A DNA stretch of 64,000 nucleotides, taken from assembly GCF_000471905.2 (NCBI RefSeq), contig NW_006499827.1, forward strand, positions 26,426 through 90,425, given 5' to 3'. A model generated the notes under the pieces. The model saw only the letters and a list, made by a program, of their open reading frames with translations. It was not told where the DNA came from and did not search any database. Positions 32,747-47,200 of this stretch are shown here, in pieces. The DNA comes from Amborella trichopoda. Lineage: Eukaryota > Streptophyta > Magnoliopsida > Amborellales > Amborellaceae. Each line of letters opens with the position of its first letter. Position 1 is the stretch's first letter. Both the position numbers and the translations under genes were made by a program.

Positions 32747-35500
32747 ATGTTGACTTTTATGCAATATGAGCTTATTAAGGTTTTCGAATATCATGAAACA
32801 CTTAAAAAAATGTTGGAGGCAATAAAAACAAAATATGACTCAACCTCTAAAACACTCCTCCAATTGCTATTAAAGCAATACAACTCATTTAAGTTGTATG
32901 TAAGGGCAATCGACATTGTATTAACTAATGTATATTTTGTCATTTGTATGAGGCGAAATATTGTATCTGTTTCCTTGCTCATTCTAAAGGGCTTTGAAGT
33001 CCGCTTCCAAATATTGAAAGATATCAATTGGAAAGCGTGGACAAATTTATACTTGGGGACACTTGGTTGATGGCTACAAGTTGTTCATTCTTTATATAAA
33101 TGAGAAAGATAATAATAAAATTTCAACTTATTCTGGTTATGTTGATTCTGTAATGGTTGTTGATGCATATACTTGGCATCTTATGCTTGGCCACATAAGA
33201 AAAGGTAAAATAAATAGGTTAATAAATAAATATCTTATTCCAAATCTAAATAATATGGAATTTTCAACTTGTCAGCACTGCGAGTCAGTAAAAATAACTA
33301 GAAAATCATTTAATGAAAAGGAGAGAGCTAATGAGTTATTGAATGTGATCTACGAAGACATTTGTGGCCCCTCAATGTTAAAAGCTAAAACTCATAGAGG
33401 GATGTCATACTTCATCACTTTTATTGATGATTTTTATAGATTTGGATATGTTTATCTAATCCACCATAAATCAGAAGCTTTAGAAAAAAATTAAAATATA
33501 TAAAAGAGAATTAGAAAACCAATTGGGTAGGAACATCAAAGTTCTTATGAATTGATAGGAGAGGTGAATACACATCCGAAGCTTTCAATACTTATTATAA
33601 AAAATATGGTATTAAAAGACATACTACTATGCCTTATACGCCACAGCAAAATGAAATAGCTGAAAGACGAAATAGAACCATCTTAGAAATGACTAGATCC
33701 ATGATGACTTATATTAATCTACCCCAATACTTTTTGGGGAGAAGCATTAAGCACATCCATGTATATTATTTATAGGGTTCCAACTAAAGCAATAGATTAT
33801 ACCTTTATGAAATGTGGATAAGTAGAAAACCTGATCTAACCAACTTAAATAAGTGGGGGTCGACTGCGCATGTCCTATTTTCATATCAACATAAAAATAA
33901 GTTAGAAAACAAAATTTTATTTTGTAATTTTATAAGATACCCCAAATGTTTAAAGGGATATCGATTTTATCATAAAGATAATGGACTCATTGAAAGTAGA
34001 GATGTTGAGTTTCAATAAGATTTTATTGAAAAAAACCTACTTGTATTGGATAATGATAATCCACTTAAGATCATAGATGACTTAGAACAACTACCTACAG
34101 TGGATATGGATAACTCTGTTCAATATGATGATGTTGAAGTACCCACACACCTAATGTTAAGTGGTCAAAAGAGGTCTAGAGCTCATCCATCATACCTTGA
34201 TAATTTCTATGTCTATATGAGTGAAGAGATATACAACCTTATTGACCTAGATAAATGAAATCATAAAAAACCCAAGAATGACTTAATGCCATGAGAGAAG
34301 AATTAGATTCTATTAGGAAAAATAAAGTTTGGGATTTATGTAATTTACCATCAAATAGGAAACCTATAGGTTCTAAATGGGTACTAGAAAGAAGTTAAAA
34401 GCTAATGGATCAATTGATAAATTTAAAGCTAACCAAAGGGTTTTACTCAAAGAAATGGAGTCGACTATGTTGATATTTATCCACCAGTTACAATGTTTAT
34501 ATCCATTAGAATAATGTTGGCAATCGTTGTATGTTATAACCTATAACTTTACTAAATGGATGTAAAGACTGCATTCTTGAATGCTGAACTAAAAGAAACT
34601 ATCTATATGAAGCAACCTAAAGACTTCATAATTAAAAGCAAAGAAAATAATATATAAATTAAATAAGACTTTATATGGTTTAAAACAATCTTCAAGACAA
34701 ATGGTACTTAACATCTTCATGATGCCATCATACATATGGGATATGAAGTAAATAGATGGGGTCAATACGCATATGTATTGAAGAGTGAGAGTAAATTCAC
34801 AATACTCTCATTATATGTAGATAATATCCTAATAGTTGAAAACGACTTATAAATGATTGATAAGACTAAGTCATGATTTTTTTCTCGGTTTAAGAAGAAA
34901 GATATGAGAAAAACATCTTATGTCCTAAGCATAAAAATAACTAGAGATAGAAAATAAAAAATGTTGTATTTGAGCCAAGAGAGATATCTGGACTCTGTTA
35001 TCAAAAGATTTCAAATAGAAAATTGTAAACCATTGTCTACTCCTGTTGAAAAGTGAGCAAAGTTGTCTAAAAAAGATTGTCCAGTAGAAGGACAAGAAAA
35101 ATCCTAATGTTCCGTATGCACAAGCTATCAGTAAGATGTACAAGACCAGATTTGAGCTATGCTATAGGACTTGTTAGTAGGTATCAAAGTATTCCAGGCA
35201 TAGCTCATTGGAAAGCAATAAAAAGAATTTTAAGGTACATTAAAGAAACAAAACATCTAATTTATGTTTTCAAATAGATAAGCTTGAAATTATAGGATAT
35301 TTATATGCATATTTTGTTGGGAATAAGGACGATAGTAAGTATACCTCAGGGCATTTTTTTCTCTTTAGAGGGGCAATTTCTTGGTCTAGCAAGAAATAAG
35401 GATGTGTAGCTAGATACACACATGATGCATAATACATTGCATGTACTTTCGCCGTCTGGATAAAGGCTTCATAGATGACTTGAAGCAACAAATAATCAAC
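32747..35500 (+). pseudogene. Ty1/copia gag-pol remnant
   Basis: Order of remains: a weak Gag-like helical stretch (32747-33060), then GAG-pre-integrase/integrase zinc motif (WHLMLGH ... CQHC, 33172-33285), integrase core blocks (YEDICGPS, FITFIDDFY at about 33350-33435, TPQQNEIAERRNRTI near 33640), reverse transcriptase blocks (MDVKTAFLNAEL at 34556, LYVDN at 34811-34825, where YVDD is usual), and RNase H (TRPDLSYAIGLVSRYQ near 35143, then WSSKK). The order integrase before reverse transcriptase is diagnostic for copia. Many stops and frameshifts separate the blocks, and YVDD has lost its second Asp, so the element cannot act on its own. The protease was not recognised. Confidence 0.85.
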
Positions 35501-35937
35501 AGACCAATCCAAATGGTTTGTAATAATTAAGCTACAATTAAATTAATTCAAAGTTGAGCAAATAGCTCTAAAGGAAGACATATAGATGTCCAATATCACT
35601 ACATTCAGGATGTAGTTGAGAAAAGTGACGTAACTGTTAGTTACTTGTCCTCGTTATATATGATTGTTGATCCATTAACAAAATGTCTAAGTGTTGAACT
35701 ACCGTCTAAGCACATTAGCTTAATGAGACTTAAAGATATTTAAGTTAGTCAGTTTTTCATGAGTGACAAATCCGCTTTATTGTGGAAATCCTCATGATGG
35801 ACATTTGTTGTGAGAGGCATATCCTCGAAAACGTGAGAAAAACCTCATGACCAGATACTTTCTTAAAAGTCATACTCAAAAGTGGGAGTATGCATGTGAT
35901 TTATTATTATGCTGGGTCGTCATAGCCAAATGAGAGA

Positions 35938-36357
35938 TGTTGACATATATGGCCATGATGTCTCATGTGGTATTGCCTACAATTGTGGGCTTAGAGGAAT
36001 CCCATATTTCATTATAATTATCCATTTATAAAAGTGTAAATAATAATTTATATTATAAGGCCATTTTATTCAATGTTTATATGGATGAGTATCCCTGAGA
36101 TCAGGGATGACTTTTTCTCAAAGGCTCATTGGAGAAAGATGAACATTGGCCCATCTTCTACCTATAAATATAGGAAGCCAGAGAGAAGGAGATACAGAAA
36201 AAACACGGTAAATTATAGAGCCTCTAGAAAGTGACCATTCTCTCTATTGGGTAGTTCCTAACTAAAATCTGGGCCCTGCAATCACCAGCCTCACAACATC
36301 CCCCTCTCTGATCTCGGTTTTGGTCTCATCCGCGCTCATCAATTTTTTTTACCAACA
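35938..36357 (+). repeat. 3' LTR of decayed copia element
   Basis: It starts TGTTGACATATATGG and ends ACCAACA. It contains CTATAAATATAGG. It is longer than the 5' LTR because it keeps about 45 bp (CACCAGCCTCACAACATCCC and following) absent there, but it lacks the 45-bp duplication. An AAAAGTGGGAG polypurine-like tract lies at 35878-35888. No matching target duplication was found around the pair. Confidence 0.7.
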
Positions 36358-37890
36358 ATTGATTGCATTATGTTCATGTTTTGTGTATCCCACTCTCTCA
36401 ATTGACTGGACTACGATAGACACTAACGATCGCCGACTTTCAAACATGATAAATATTTTCAGTCATAAAAAATTGGCCTTAGTGTGAAGATGGTGATTTT
36501 CAGGCATGTCTACAATGACCGACTCTGAGGTATATGCGCTGGAAAAAGAGGCAGATCAAAGGAAATGCTCATTGAATGATTTTTTGAAGACTATTGAATT
36601 GGTATATAGATTCATTTTTTAGTAGATGTATTCAACTTTGTGCATACTTTTGACATGATTAATGAAATCGTGTTATTTTTATTTTTTTTAAAAACCCCAT
36701 TCGAAAACAAAAGTAGCTACTAATTATCCACCACCTATATTCATCAGGGGTCAGTGAACATGGTTTTCACTTTCAAGTTTGGCCTTTCCATTAGCAGAAT
36801 GGCTAGTGTTTATTGTCTAATAATAAATATAGACAGCGGACGTGTTGATCTATATAACTCCATATCATAATCTCAATGCATTATAACTATATATAATACG
36901 GTCATTGATTTGGTAAATATATGGTCCCTAAGTGTTTTTTTAGAAAAAAAAAAAAAATTTTATATCACAGTGTCAATCGATCCTTAAGTAGTTGGAAAAA
37001 AGACATGATGGCGATGATTATATCACATCACCGGGTTTCCGAGTATCACAGCCACCAATTTGGATTTGAGCAAACATTGCGGCGTGTCGCTCCATTGCAA
37101 CAGTGTCACCCCTCGGACACAAGGTATGTTTGTGAACTTTTGGTATGTGAGTTGCTGTATATTCCAAGGATAGTGCTAGTGACTGACACGAATATGCGTG
37201 TCAGAGCAGGGACCTTGTATTTGGAGCACATCATGTGGAGGCGTAGGAGGTGGGATTTAAATCGACTTGTAAGCTTTCATAGTAATATTTTAACAAAAAA
37301 AAATATTAAAAATTAAGATGCGCTTTCAAAATTGAATATAAGTATAAAATATTAAAAAATTATTTAAATTTCAAAAAATATAAGAGACACTAATATAAGA
37401 GACACTAATATAAGTTTCCCTTCAAATTACCCAGAAAGCCAAATAAGCCTATTTGAAATTCTCCCATAGTATCCGTGTTTCAAAACTTAGCGATTCCGAT
37501 ATGAACAGTCGATTCAGATGGGAATCAGTCGGGACCGAACCAATTCCAAGATGGTATGGTTCCCAACCCGGTTTTATTAGGTCTCTTTTTAATCCACATC
37601 TTATAAACCTATTTTAATTTTTATATATTTTTATCGATTTAGATCCAATTTGGATCATCGATCCAACGATCCGACACGAATCCATGATGAACAAATTGTC
37701 CTAGCAATCCAGGTTTTAGTACACTGCATAGAATACAAACACAAACAAAAGATAAGAAGTTTAATACCTAATTACCCAAAGCTGTAAAATTTAAGACCTA
37801 GATTTATATTTTGTCGAAAAGGATACAAGACACTTTAGGCACGACCAAAAATACAATGGCATTTTTGAAATTCCATTGAGAAACAAGACG
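36358..37890. other. intergenic upstream of the kinesin gene
   Basis: No gene is supported. A short degenerate repeat with CAGTCGGGACCGAACC and GATCCAATTTGGATCATCGATCC lies at about 37480-37690. ATAAGAGACACTAAT is doubled near 37380-37410. Confidence 0.5.
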
Positions 37891-37899
37891 TCTTTCATA

Positions 37900-38295
37900 A
37901 GTTGGCCTTAAAAAAGAGCGGGCCAAGGGAGCAACTGCCGCTCGTTTCCCCCATCCCCCGTGAAGTGCAGATGCCCCGTGGGTCCCACCTGCCTAACAAA
38001 GTCCGGCGGCAAGTCTCGTACGTGCTCCCGTTCAAAGACCATTCCGCTCTCTCTCTTTCCACTCTTTGTCTCTCTACTACTACTCCCTCTCTCTCTACAC
38101 CATTTGAACCAGAAGCGTCAGCCCCTTCTTTATTCTCTTTCTCTCTCTAGTTTGCCTGCAAGCGAACATTTTCCGAACTTTCACGCTAGTACTCTGGCTC
38201 TATCAGCTTTAGTTCTCTTGAAATGATCGAGAAAACTAGGGTTTGTGGAGTATTATTTTCTCTGGTAATGGCCTGAGTGTGTCTCTGGTTCCAGT
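37900..38295 (+). promoter_or_regulatory. CT-rich promoter/leader of the kinesin gene
   Basis: A GC-richer stretch passes into repeated CTCTCTCT tracts (38043-38150) and ends 5' of the ATG at 38296. CT-rich leaders are common in plant housekeeping genes. No convincing TATA box was found, and the transcription start cannot be fixed from sequence. The frames open across it are low-complexity. Confidence 0.5.
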
Positions 38296-41200
38296 ATGGC
38301 TTCTAGTGCTTTAAGAAACGGCACCTCTAAAGCGCCCTTGAAAGTTGAACGGCCTTTATCGGTGAATTCGGCAATAAAGACTTCGAATCGACAAAAAGCT
38401 TCTCAGCCATCGCCTTCTGGCACAAGAAGAACCATTTCAGGTTCGCTTGCTGGTCCTGGGAACAAGGATGACGGTGCAGGTTGGTTTTGCTTTGTTTTAA
38501 AACTGCACTTTCTCTTGTTTGGATTCTCTCTCTCTTATCTGCTATAATATAAAGCAAATGAGATCTGGCTTCCTTCCGCTAATCTTAGTGGCCTAGGGGC
38601 TTGATAGGGAGGTTTTGATATCCACTCTGCGTTTCCAAGTTTCGTTTGTGAAATGCTTGATTATGGTATAATGTGGCATACTGACTGAATGTATGGGGTT
38701 TTGATGATTTAGGAGTTCTGCTTAGTGGTCTGGTTTTAATTATTCATGTCATTTAGCAATTTCATAACTGAAGCAAGTGCTGTTTTCTGGATGATGGCGA
38801 AACATTGATCTCATTGTTTGGAATTATAAATACATTCTCTAATTGGAATAGTTCCTTTCTGGTTTCTGAATAACTCATGATTTGGCTCAGTCCAGTATCA
38901 GATCTCTTACTCAATTATGAATAAGGATCATACAGTGCATATTCACTTTGTTCTTCAAGGCATTCCTCTAATCCCAAATTTCAGTCCCATTAGCTATCAA
39001 ACCATGATGAATATTTGATCTGATTGTCAGTATTGCATTGTTTCCATTTGAATTAGTCCTGAAGAATTGTTCATTGTGAAGTGTCATTGGTTAAGAGTTT
39101 GCCGCATAGAGTAACCTGCACTGTCCTGAATTAGATTCGTTACTGTAATATCAGGGCAATATCAGGGCAAGTAGTTGGTCTAGGCAGTATACATTCACTT
39201 TGATTTTGAACTTATTTTTCTTCTATCGAAATTTGGAATCTTGTTTTATGGTACATTAAATGCTGCTGATACTCAAACTCTTTTTAGTGTTTGCTTATCA
39301 TTATGGCAAGTTCTTTTGTTTTCTGGTTTCACAACTTAGACTTTTGTATTGCAATACACTAACTCACTAAGTGATAATACTCAAACGCTTGTGATGGAGA
39401 AGACTATTCATCACTAAGGCAAGTTCATTTGTAAAATACCATCTTATAATTTCTTTTGATATTCTTGCTGCTTGTGATTATCTAATTGGATTCCAAATTG
39501 GAAGAGGCTTTTGTTGTTTTGCTTTTCCTAATTCATTGTAATTTTTTTGGGTTTGATATTTAGAACATTTTGATTAGAAAATAGGTTGTCTATGAGTTCG
39601 TCTATTCTTGCTACTATTATCAGATGTGTTACAAAAATATCTACTTCTGCCTCTTTTTGCTTACATCTTACTACATGAGACTAAAAATACATATTTGTGT
39701 GTGACTTGACTTCCTGTTGAACACGGAACTGATGCTGGCACTTAAAGTTTTGGTTGAACAATAAGAGATGAGGTCTGTGTTTGGCTTTGTTACTTTTAGA
39801 AATACAAAAGTTGAGGGGTATGTTTTCCAAAACAAATCAATTTATTGTCTTATAGGATAAATTTTAATGTTAAAAAAATAAATTGGATTAGGTGTGCTTA
39901 AGTTACTAAGGGTATTCATGGGGGATGTTGGAGTTTTCGCCCATTTTCACAAAAGGGGTACACTCTACCGGGAATTTGATTAGAAAGTAATAAGTTGATA
40001 CTCGAGGGTCAGTGGACTAGAGCCAGAACCTTTGGGGATCGAGTTAAAGACATAATTACATTTTTGACACTCATTAGAAAGAAGTTTTAAGGTTTATGGG
40101 TGTTGGATTTGGCGAGAAGATGGTATTTAGTGGTGAACAGCTGTGTCCGGCTCATCCTATTCGGATCTCATGGAGGAAGAATTCTCAACCTCAACTTCGA
40201 TGAAAGCTCTTATGGAGTTCCAGGCCTTACCGACATAGGATTAGTCATTGGAGACTGGTATGTATTGACTTGCATTGTATATGCAGGCCCAATTGGAACT
40301 TCAGGTGCAAATACAGCTGAGGCTTTGGGACTGCTAACAGGGTTACACATTTTTTTCAAATCTCTATCGGGCCCACTTCAAGTCGTAGGTGAGGGTACAA
40401 GGAGAAGGTACTCCTCCATGGAGATTATCTGATGAACTGGAGGGAATATATGACCTATTGTGGGATTAGCAAGTGAAAATTTTCTACATGTTTGGAGATT
40501 GGCCAATGACTTTGCAGACACATTAGCACGCATAGTCAATGGGAGACAATATCTCTTCATGGCTCAAATCCCCATCCTCCCTGCGTGCGTGCGTGGATGT
40601 GTCTGGGGTCATGTGTCAATTTGTTTGGTCAGGGTTCATGTCTCAATTTGTTTAGTCCAGCTTGAGTAAAATGTATCAGTTTCATTGCTGCAAGTTAAGA
40701 AAAAGGGATTCTTGGGGGATTTAGGTTATAGTTATTTAAGTTTCCTATGAACTATGTTAAGGGATGTATCTTCTCAAAAAAAAGAAAAAAGAAAAAAAAA
40801 GGGATGTATCCCTTTTTGAGAAAGAAATATTCTTATTAACAATATTATATGTCAGACATAGGATCTAGGTTGTCACAGAGTCCAGCCTTCTCTCTGGATT
40901 TATATAGTAACACATTTTTTCTTTAATTTTTTTGCCCAGTTTGATTATGCTTTTATGAGTCATAACTTCAAAATAAGTGTTTGGCTATAGTCTATAGGGC
41001 AATTCAATGGCCATGTCAAGGAAAGATAAGTGCTATATGTCTCATTTTCTCGGCCGTTCTTTTTTCAACTTGTTTGCACTCTCTGAAATGTTTCATACAC
41101 ATATACTTCTCATTTTTGTCGCAGAAATTCCATTAGGTGAGTTTCTTTGAGCCTTTAAGTATTTGACAAAGGAGCAGAGCTTCATACTTCCTAGCTATTG

Positions 41201-44200
41201 CCTTGCCCCCATTGCATTTTGTGTGTGGGAGCGAGCGTGTGCGCGCCTTCAAGTGAGAGAGAGTAGATGAGTGAAAGTGACCAAATGAGTTTATTTTTCG
41301 TAGAAATGTGTTCCCTACCCCCCCAAGGAGAATGACTGCATTTCCTTGAAAAATTGAGGAAAGCAATTTCCTGCAGTCATCAAAGTTCCCAGTAAACTCA
41401 CTTACAAAACATGGTAGCGAGTTTTCCGCAAAAAACTGGTTCCCAAGTACCGACTTCTACTGGTAGAACTCACTTGCAAAACATGGTAGTGACTTTGCCC
41501 ATTACCAAACATGCCCTAAGTTCACCCTTTCCATCCAACTCTCTTCCTCTCTCTCTCTTGGTATCTTCCTTGTTGTCTCTATCTCTAGCTTCATGTTCTT
41601 TCCTTGTCTCTCTTAATTGTGGGAGACCTAATCTTTCCTAAAACATACGACCTGCTATCTCTGGTGCAAAGCTGCAACTGCAAGCATTCCCCTTATATAC
41701 ACTCCCTAAATGACAGGCAAACCCTAGAATCAGCAACAACTGTGGGGTGTTGCTGATTCTGCCAGATAATAAATATTTCCCTATTATTACATTAGGGCTA
41801 TTTGAGCACACAATTATTTTCGTACTGATACAGCGATACCCATTAAATCCAAGTAATGCAGCTAATGCCTCTAAGTTGATATTATCATTCAATAGATATC
41901 AACATCAAATAATTCATGTTTTTCCATGAAAAATGGACATCAATTAATTCATGCGGTGATTAACTTGCCCTGGAAATATGAAATCATGGGGGTACTATTC
42001 GCACCCTTCATAAGTTCTATAACGATCAATGCCTCTTAAACACCATGTCACCTTGTAATTGTCGCTAGTTCTGATTAGTAGCTTCTGATATATTATTGTT
42101 GTTTTATAAACATTGGCTGGGGGTTGTTTTTGATTAGTTGAGTACTGGGTGAGCAACCGAGTAGGGGAAGAGAAAGAATCAAATCAGAGTGAAAGAGAGA
42201 AAAATGATGATGGAATGGGAGGGAGGGGGAGAGATGGTTTCTTCAAATGATATAGAGTAGACAAGAGAGAGTGAGCAAATGAGGAGTTTAATGTCATGGG
42301 GATGTTGGAGTTTTTGCCCATTTTCACAAAAGAGGGCAGCTTGTGGAATATCAACTTTGCGGCCACTCTCTGAGGGATTCGGTTAGAAACAAATAAGTGG
42401 ATATTCAAGGGTAAGTAATCTGGAACCACAAACTTCAGGGTTCAAGCTAGAGACATGATTATATCTTTGACCCTCATTTGAAAGGTTTTCAAGCATTTGA
42501 TTTGGTGAGAAAATGGTATTTATTGGTGAACAGCTGGGTTCTAGCTCACCCAGTTCGAAACTCGTGAACAAGTCTTCAACTGGGGCTTTTAAACTCAATT
42601 TTGGTGGAAACTATTGAGAAAACCTGCCCCTCTCGATGCAGGGGTATGCATTAGAAACTGGTTCGGAGAGACTCGTATCGTACCTGCACGCCCAATTGGA
42701 CCTCGAGATGCCATTATAGCTGAGCCTTGGTGTTCCTAAGAGGGTTACGGTGTTTTTTTTATCAGATATTTGTCTGGGCCTATACTAGCCCAAATTACTG
42801 TTTGAATGTTATTTGTTGGGCGTTAGGAGAGGCTTCTTGTCCATGGAGATTATCTGATAAATTGGAGGAAATGTGTTACCTTTGTTGGGATCAGCAAGTG
42901 AATTTCCAACATGTTGGGAGATTGGCCAATGACTTTGCGGACAAATTAGCACAAGCAGGCAATAGAAGACAGGTTTTCTTCTTGGGTTCAGATCCCCCAT
43001 CATCTTATGTCTTTTACTCTCTCACTCTTCCCTCGCCATTGTTCACATCTCAGTTTGTTTGCTCCTGCTTGAGTAACTTGATATATCAGTTTGATTGATA
43101 CAAAATCAATAATAGGCCATTCTTCAGGGATATAGATTATAGTTAATTTAAATTTTTACAAGCTATGTTTAGGGAAATATAAATTCTGGTTCTTGAGAAA
43201 CAAACATTCTTATTAACAACATTATATATCACACAAATGATCTACTTTGTCCCTCGCTCTAGCCTTTCCCTTGGATTTATGTAGACATTTGTTTTTTCTT
43301 TAATACTTCCACTTTAGTTATACTTTTATGAGTTACTACTTCAAAGTCATATTGGCGTGTTTGATTATGGGGCAATCCAATGGACATATCAAGGCTAGGC
43401 GGTTAGTATATTTCTCATTTTCTCTTGCCTTGGTTTTCCAACTTGTTTCCGGCTCTAACATGTGTTGTACACAAATTATTCTCTCTCTCTCTCTCTCTCT
43501 CTCTTTTGATGACAGAAATATCATTAGGAAAATTTGGGCTTGGGGCCTTTAATTCTCAGACAAAGATGCTGAGCTCCATAATACCTATAACTAGTTACCC
43601 GTTGCAGTGTGCATAGGCATGGTAGTGTGTTTGTGCATGCACATGTGTGTGCCTGTGAATGTGCACATGCTTGGGGTGTTCATTCGTATTTGTGGTGTTC
43701 ATGTGCGTGCGTGCGCACTTGTATGTGAAACACATGTTGCATTCTGGAGCAGCCTCAGAATTTACATGTGGTACTTCTTCCCTCATCTCTACATTTGGGG
43801 TAGATCCTGTGGAGTTGGTTGGATTTTGGAAGGATTTCCTGGGGTTGGGAATGTGGGGAATTTCCTGTACGATATTAGCAACGAGTTGTTATTATTGCAT
43901 GGGCTGTGTTTATGTACATGTTTTTCTGTTTCATAGTTATTCAGGTGCACAGTAGTTGAATTCATACTAGATCGAATCTATGAGGGTTCTGATTTGGTTG
44001 TCCTAGACTGTTCTCATTCAGTTTGGGTTAAAGTTACTTCAAAACATAGATTCAATTTCTTGTTAATTATAAACGTTAATTTTACTCTTTGGAGAAAACA
44101 AATAAAAATTTGAAACCATTTATTGGTGTATGAACTAGTATATTATTTTTTATAAATAAGATGGCTGGCTTCTGAATTCTGATTTCAAATGCTGTCTCAT

Positions 44201-47200
44201 CACTTCTAGATTTTATGAATGAATCTGGGACTTGTTGGTTTTAGGTGGTTAAGGAATAAGCCTGTAGAGTTAATATCTGGCCAGTTCAAGGTGAAAGAAC
44301 CAAGGGGACTTGCCCCCTTGCAGTGTGGGAAGTTTGGATGAGCTTCTTTCTAGATTAAATTTTGGTCAAATATTGCTGATTTAGTCCACTTAGATAGTTG
44401 TGCATGACCAAAGCTTGTGCATTGGAAATGGCTAAACGGATGTGCTTAAGCATTCCAGTTTTGGTCCTTTGGTGATTAAGCATATGCTCAAGAACCTTGT
44501 GCAGTGGCAATGTGAGCTCCCAAAAGTAACATTACCTTGGCTAATCCTAGGTGTTTCTGTGCATAGTAGAAAATCATTCTCCTTGCAAACTCTTTTTCTC
44601 TCCCTCTCTCTCTCATTCTCTCTCTGGCTTTCTAGGTAACTTAATGCTTTATCAAATCCATTTATACATTATTTCATGTTTTCCTTTTTATTTGTAATTT
44701 ATTTTCTATTCTTTGTTGATGTCTTCATTTCCTTTAATGCATTCCATTGTGCAGAAGGATATTTTCCTGTATTAAGCTTTATGGATATTGAAGAATTTTG
44801 TTTCTTAATGGTTTTAATTTGATTGGCAGTTTCTGCTAGAGTCAGGGTAGCTGTACGGTTGCGACCACGCAATGCAGAAGAATTGGTCGCCGATGCTGAT
44901 TTTGCAGATTGCGTTGAACTACAGCCGGAGGTGTTCTCTAGTTCCTTATGCCACTAGTCTATGTTGTGGCCCTTTTACATATTCTTTAGGAGATTGTAGT
45001 CTGTAATTTTATTTATTTTATTTTTTGTGTGGTAATTTCAGCTCAAACGCCTGAAATTACGTAAAAATAATTGGGACTCTGACACCTATCAGTTTGACGA
45101 AGTGCTTACTGAATGTGCGTCTCAAAAGCGTGTATATGAAGTTGTGGCAAAGCCTGTTGTTGAGGTATTTATTATCATATTTAGGTGCTCTGTTATTTTT
45201 CTTTGTGTAATTCTCTGTTATTTCTTTTTCTTTTCTTGTGAGAAATATGATCACCATGTCTTTATTGTGCCTAACATGCTCGGTTTCTTTTTAACTTTTC
45301 TAGGAAAGTGCATTTTGGTTTATTGAGTGAAGATACACTCTGTCTTTGGTGTTGTTTTTCGGCATCATCTTTCCTATTCTTTTTGAAGAGCTTGTTTTCT
45401 GGTGGCTCAAGTTGTGCATTAGGGACCTTATTTTGTGTACCAATCTTCATTACCCAATCTTAATTACAGTTCGATATACTCCTCTTGTTTGCGATATATT
45501 AAAATTCTTCTTTCTTATTCATGAGCCTTCAGTGCTAAATTTCTTGCCATGGTCAATTGGCTTAACATGTAATTCTGCATACATGCTCTCTGATTCCATA
45601 TGGGATGGAGTTTCTTGTGGCATGTATCTAACCGCTATATCTTTCTGTACAGAGTGTCTTGGAGGGCTACAATGGTACTGTTATGGCTTATGGACAGACC
45701 GGAACTGGAAAGACTTTTACACTTGGACGGCTTGGAGAGGAAGACACTGCTGCACGTGGGATAATGGTGCGGTCAATGGAGGATATTTTTGCAGATATTT
45801 CACCTGACACCGACTCTGTTTCAGTCTCATACATGCAGGTATTTGGGTCTTATGAATGTTTGATTAAATATAGTTAATAAAATGTTTTAAAACCTATGTA
45901 TGAGAATTCTATTATTACGTGATTTTTTATTACAAAACCAACTTGTCATTATCATTTGGTTCTTGTTGGGTTTGGGTGTATTGAATACAACATGATAAAC
46001 TATATCAATGACTTCTAGGGCTATCGCTGACACGATGTTGTTTTCCCTGCACTTGTATGGGCAGCTTTATATGGAGACCATCCAGGACCTCCTTGATCCT
46101 GGAAATGACAATATTGCCATTGTGGAAGACCCCAAGACTGGAGATGTTTCAGTTCCTGGTGCGATTGTAGCTGAAATAAGAGATCAACAGAGTTTTGTGG
46201 AGCTCCTAAGGCTTGGGGAAGCACACCGATTTGCAGCAAACACTAAATTGAATACCGAATCTTCTCGTAGTCATGCCATTTTAATGGTGAATTGCATGTT
46301 TGGTTGTTCGAATTTAGATGATTTAGGTTGCGATCCAGTTTAATTAAATGCATGCCCAAACACTTGTAATAATTGTATTTAGATCGCTCTTGAATTAGGT
46401 ACATGTCAGGCGGACTGTAAAGGGAAGGCCCTACAGAGATCTACCTCTACCAACTGAGAATGGGAATGCCTCTCTCTTACATAAAAGTTTCCAGGCACCT
46501 CTTGTAAGAAAGAGCAAACTAGTTGTTGTCGATTTGGCAGGTTCAGAGCGCATTGACAAATCAGGTATCACTAAAAATTTTCAAAGATCCAATTTCATGC
46601 TATCAGGAACCCAGACATATATTTTAGCCTAAGCCTGTATTTTATATTTGTTGAATTAGCTTTGTCTATTATTGGTCCAAACAAAGGAAAAAGAAAATAG
46701 CTTTGCCTGTGCCTTATTGCATTGGCATGTCTTTATTTTCAAACTTGAGATAATCTTCTCTTCTTGCTAAGTGATAGAAACAATAACAAAGGCCACATAG
46801 CCAACGTACAGAGTATGAAAGTTTCTCATTTTTCTCAATGCTAGAAGCTACAATTCTGTACCATTCAATCTTTGATTTAGACTCAGATTTTTGTCTCCTT
46901 ATTTGGCAAATCCATCAGGAATGTATTACCTACTGGTAGTTCTTGCTAGTGAATGTGTTTGTGGCTTCTGCTTTTTGTGGTTCTGTTGCCCTTTTGTTCT
47001 ATGTTTGTGTAACAAAAATATAATCTTTATTCAACCGAAATTGTGGTATATTCTTTGTTGTTGTGTTTGGCAGGAAGTGAAGGGCACACTCTAGAGGAAG
47101 CAAAGTCCATTAATCTGTCACTGAGTGCACTTGGGAAGTGCATCAATGCACTTGCCGAGAATAGTCCCCATGTGCCTACACGAGATTCAAAGCTTACGAG

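Larger units (their letters stand above)
38480..44829 (+). other. intron 1 of the kinesin gene (6350 bp)
   Basis: It is by far the longest intron in the gene. It holds two direct copies of a 1.3-1.4 kb unit (39917-41250 and 42293-43720), each with a dead RNase H domain, plus CT repeats, a (GT)n-rich patch at 43600-43740 and a perfect 13-bp hairpin at 41726-41760. The donor is GTTGGT and the acceptor TTGGCAG. Confidence 0.85.

Noticed and set aside
43595-43955. Overlapping frames on both strands near 43.6-43.9 kb
   Set aside because: They are driven by GT/CA-rich low complexity inside kinesin intron 1.
45346-45807. 153-residue frame overlapping kinesin exon 4
   Set aside because: It is in a different frame from the P-loop exon and its first part is intron.
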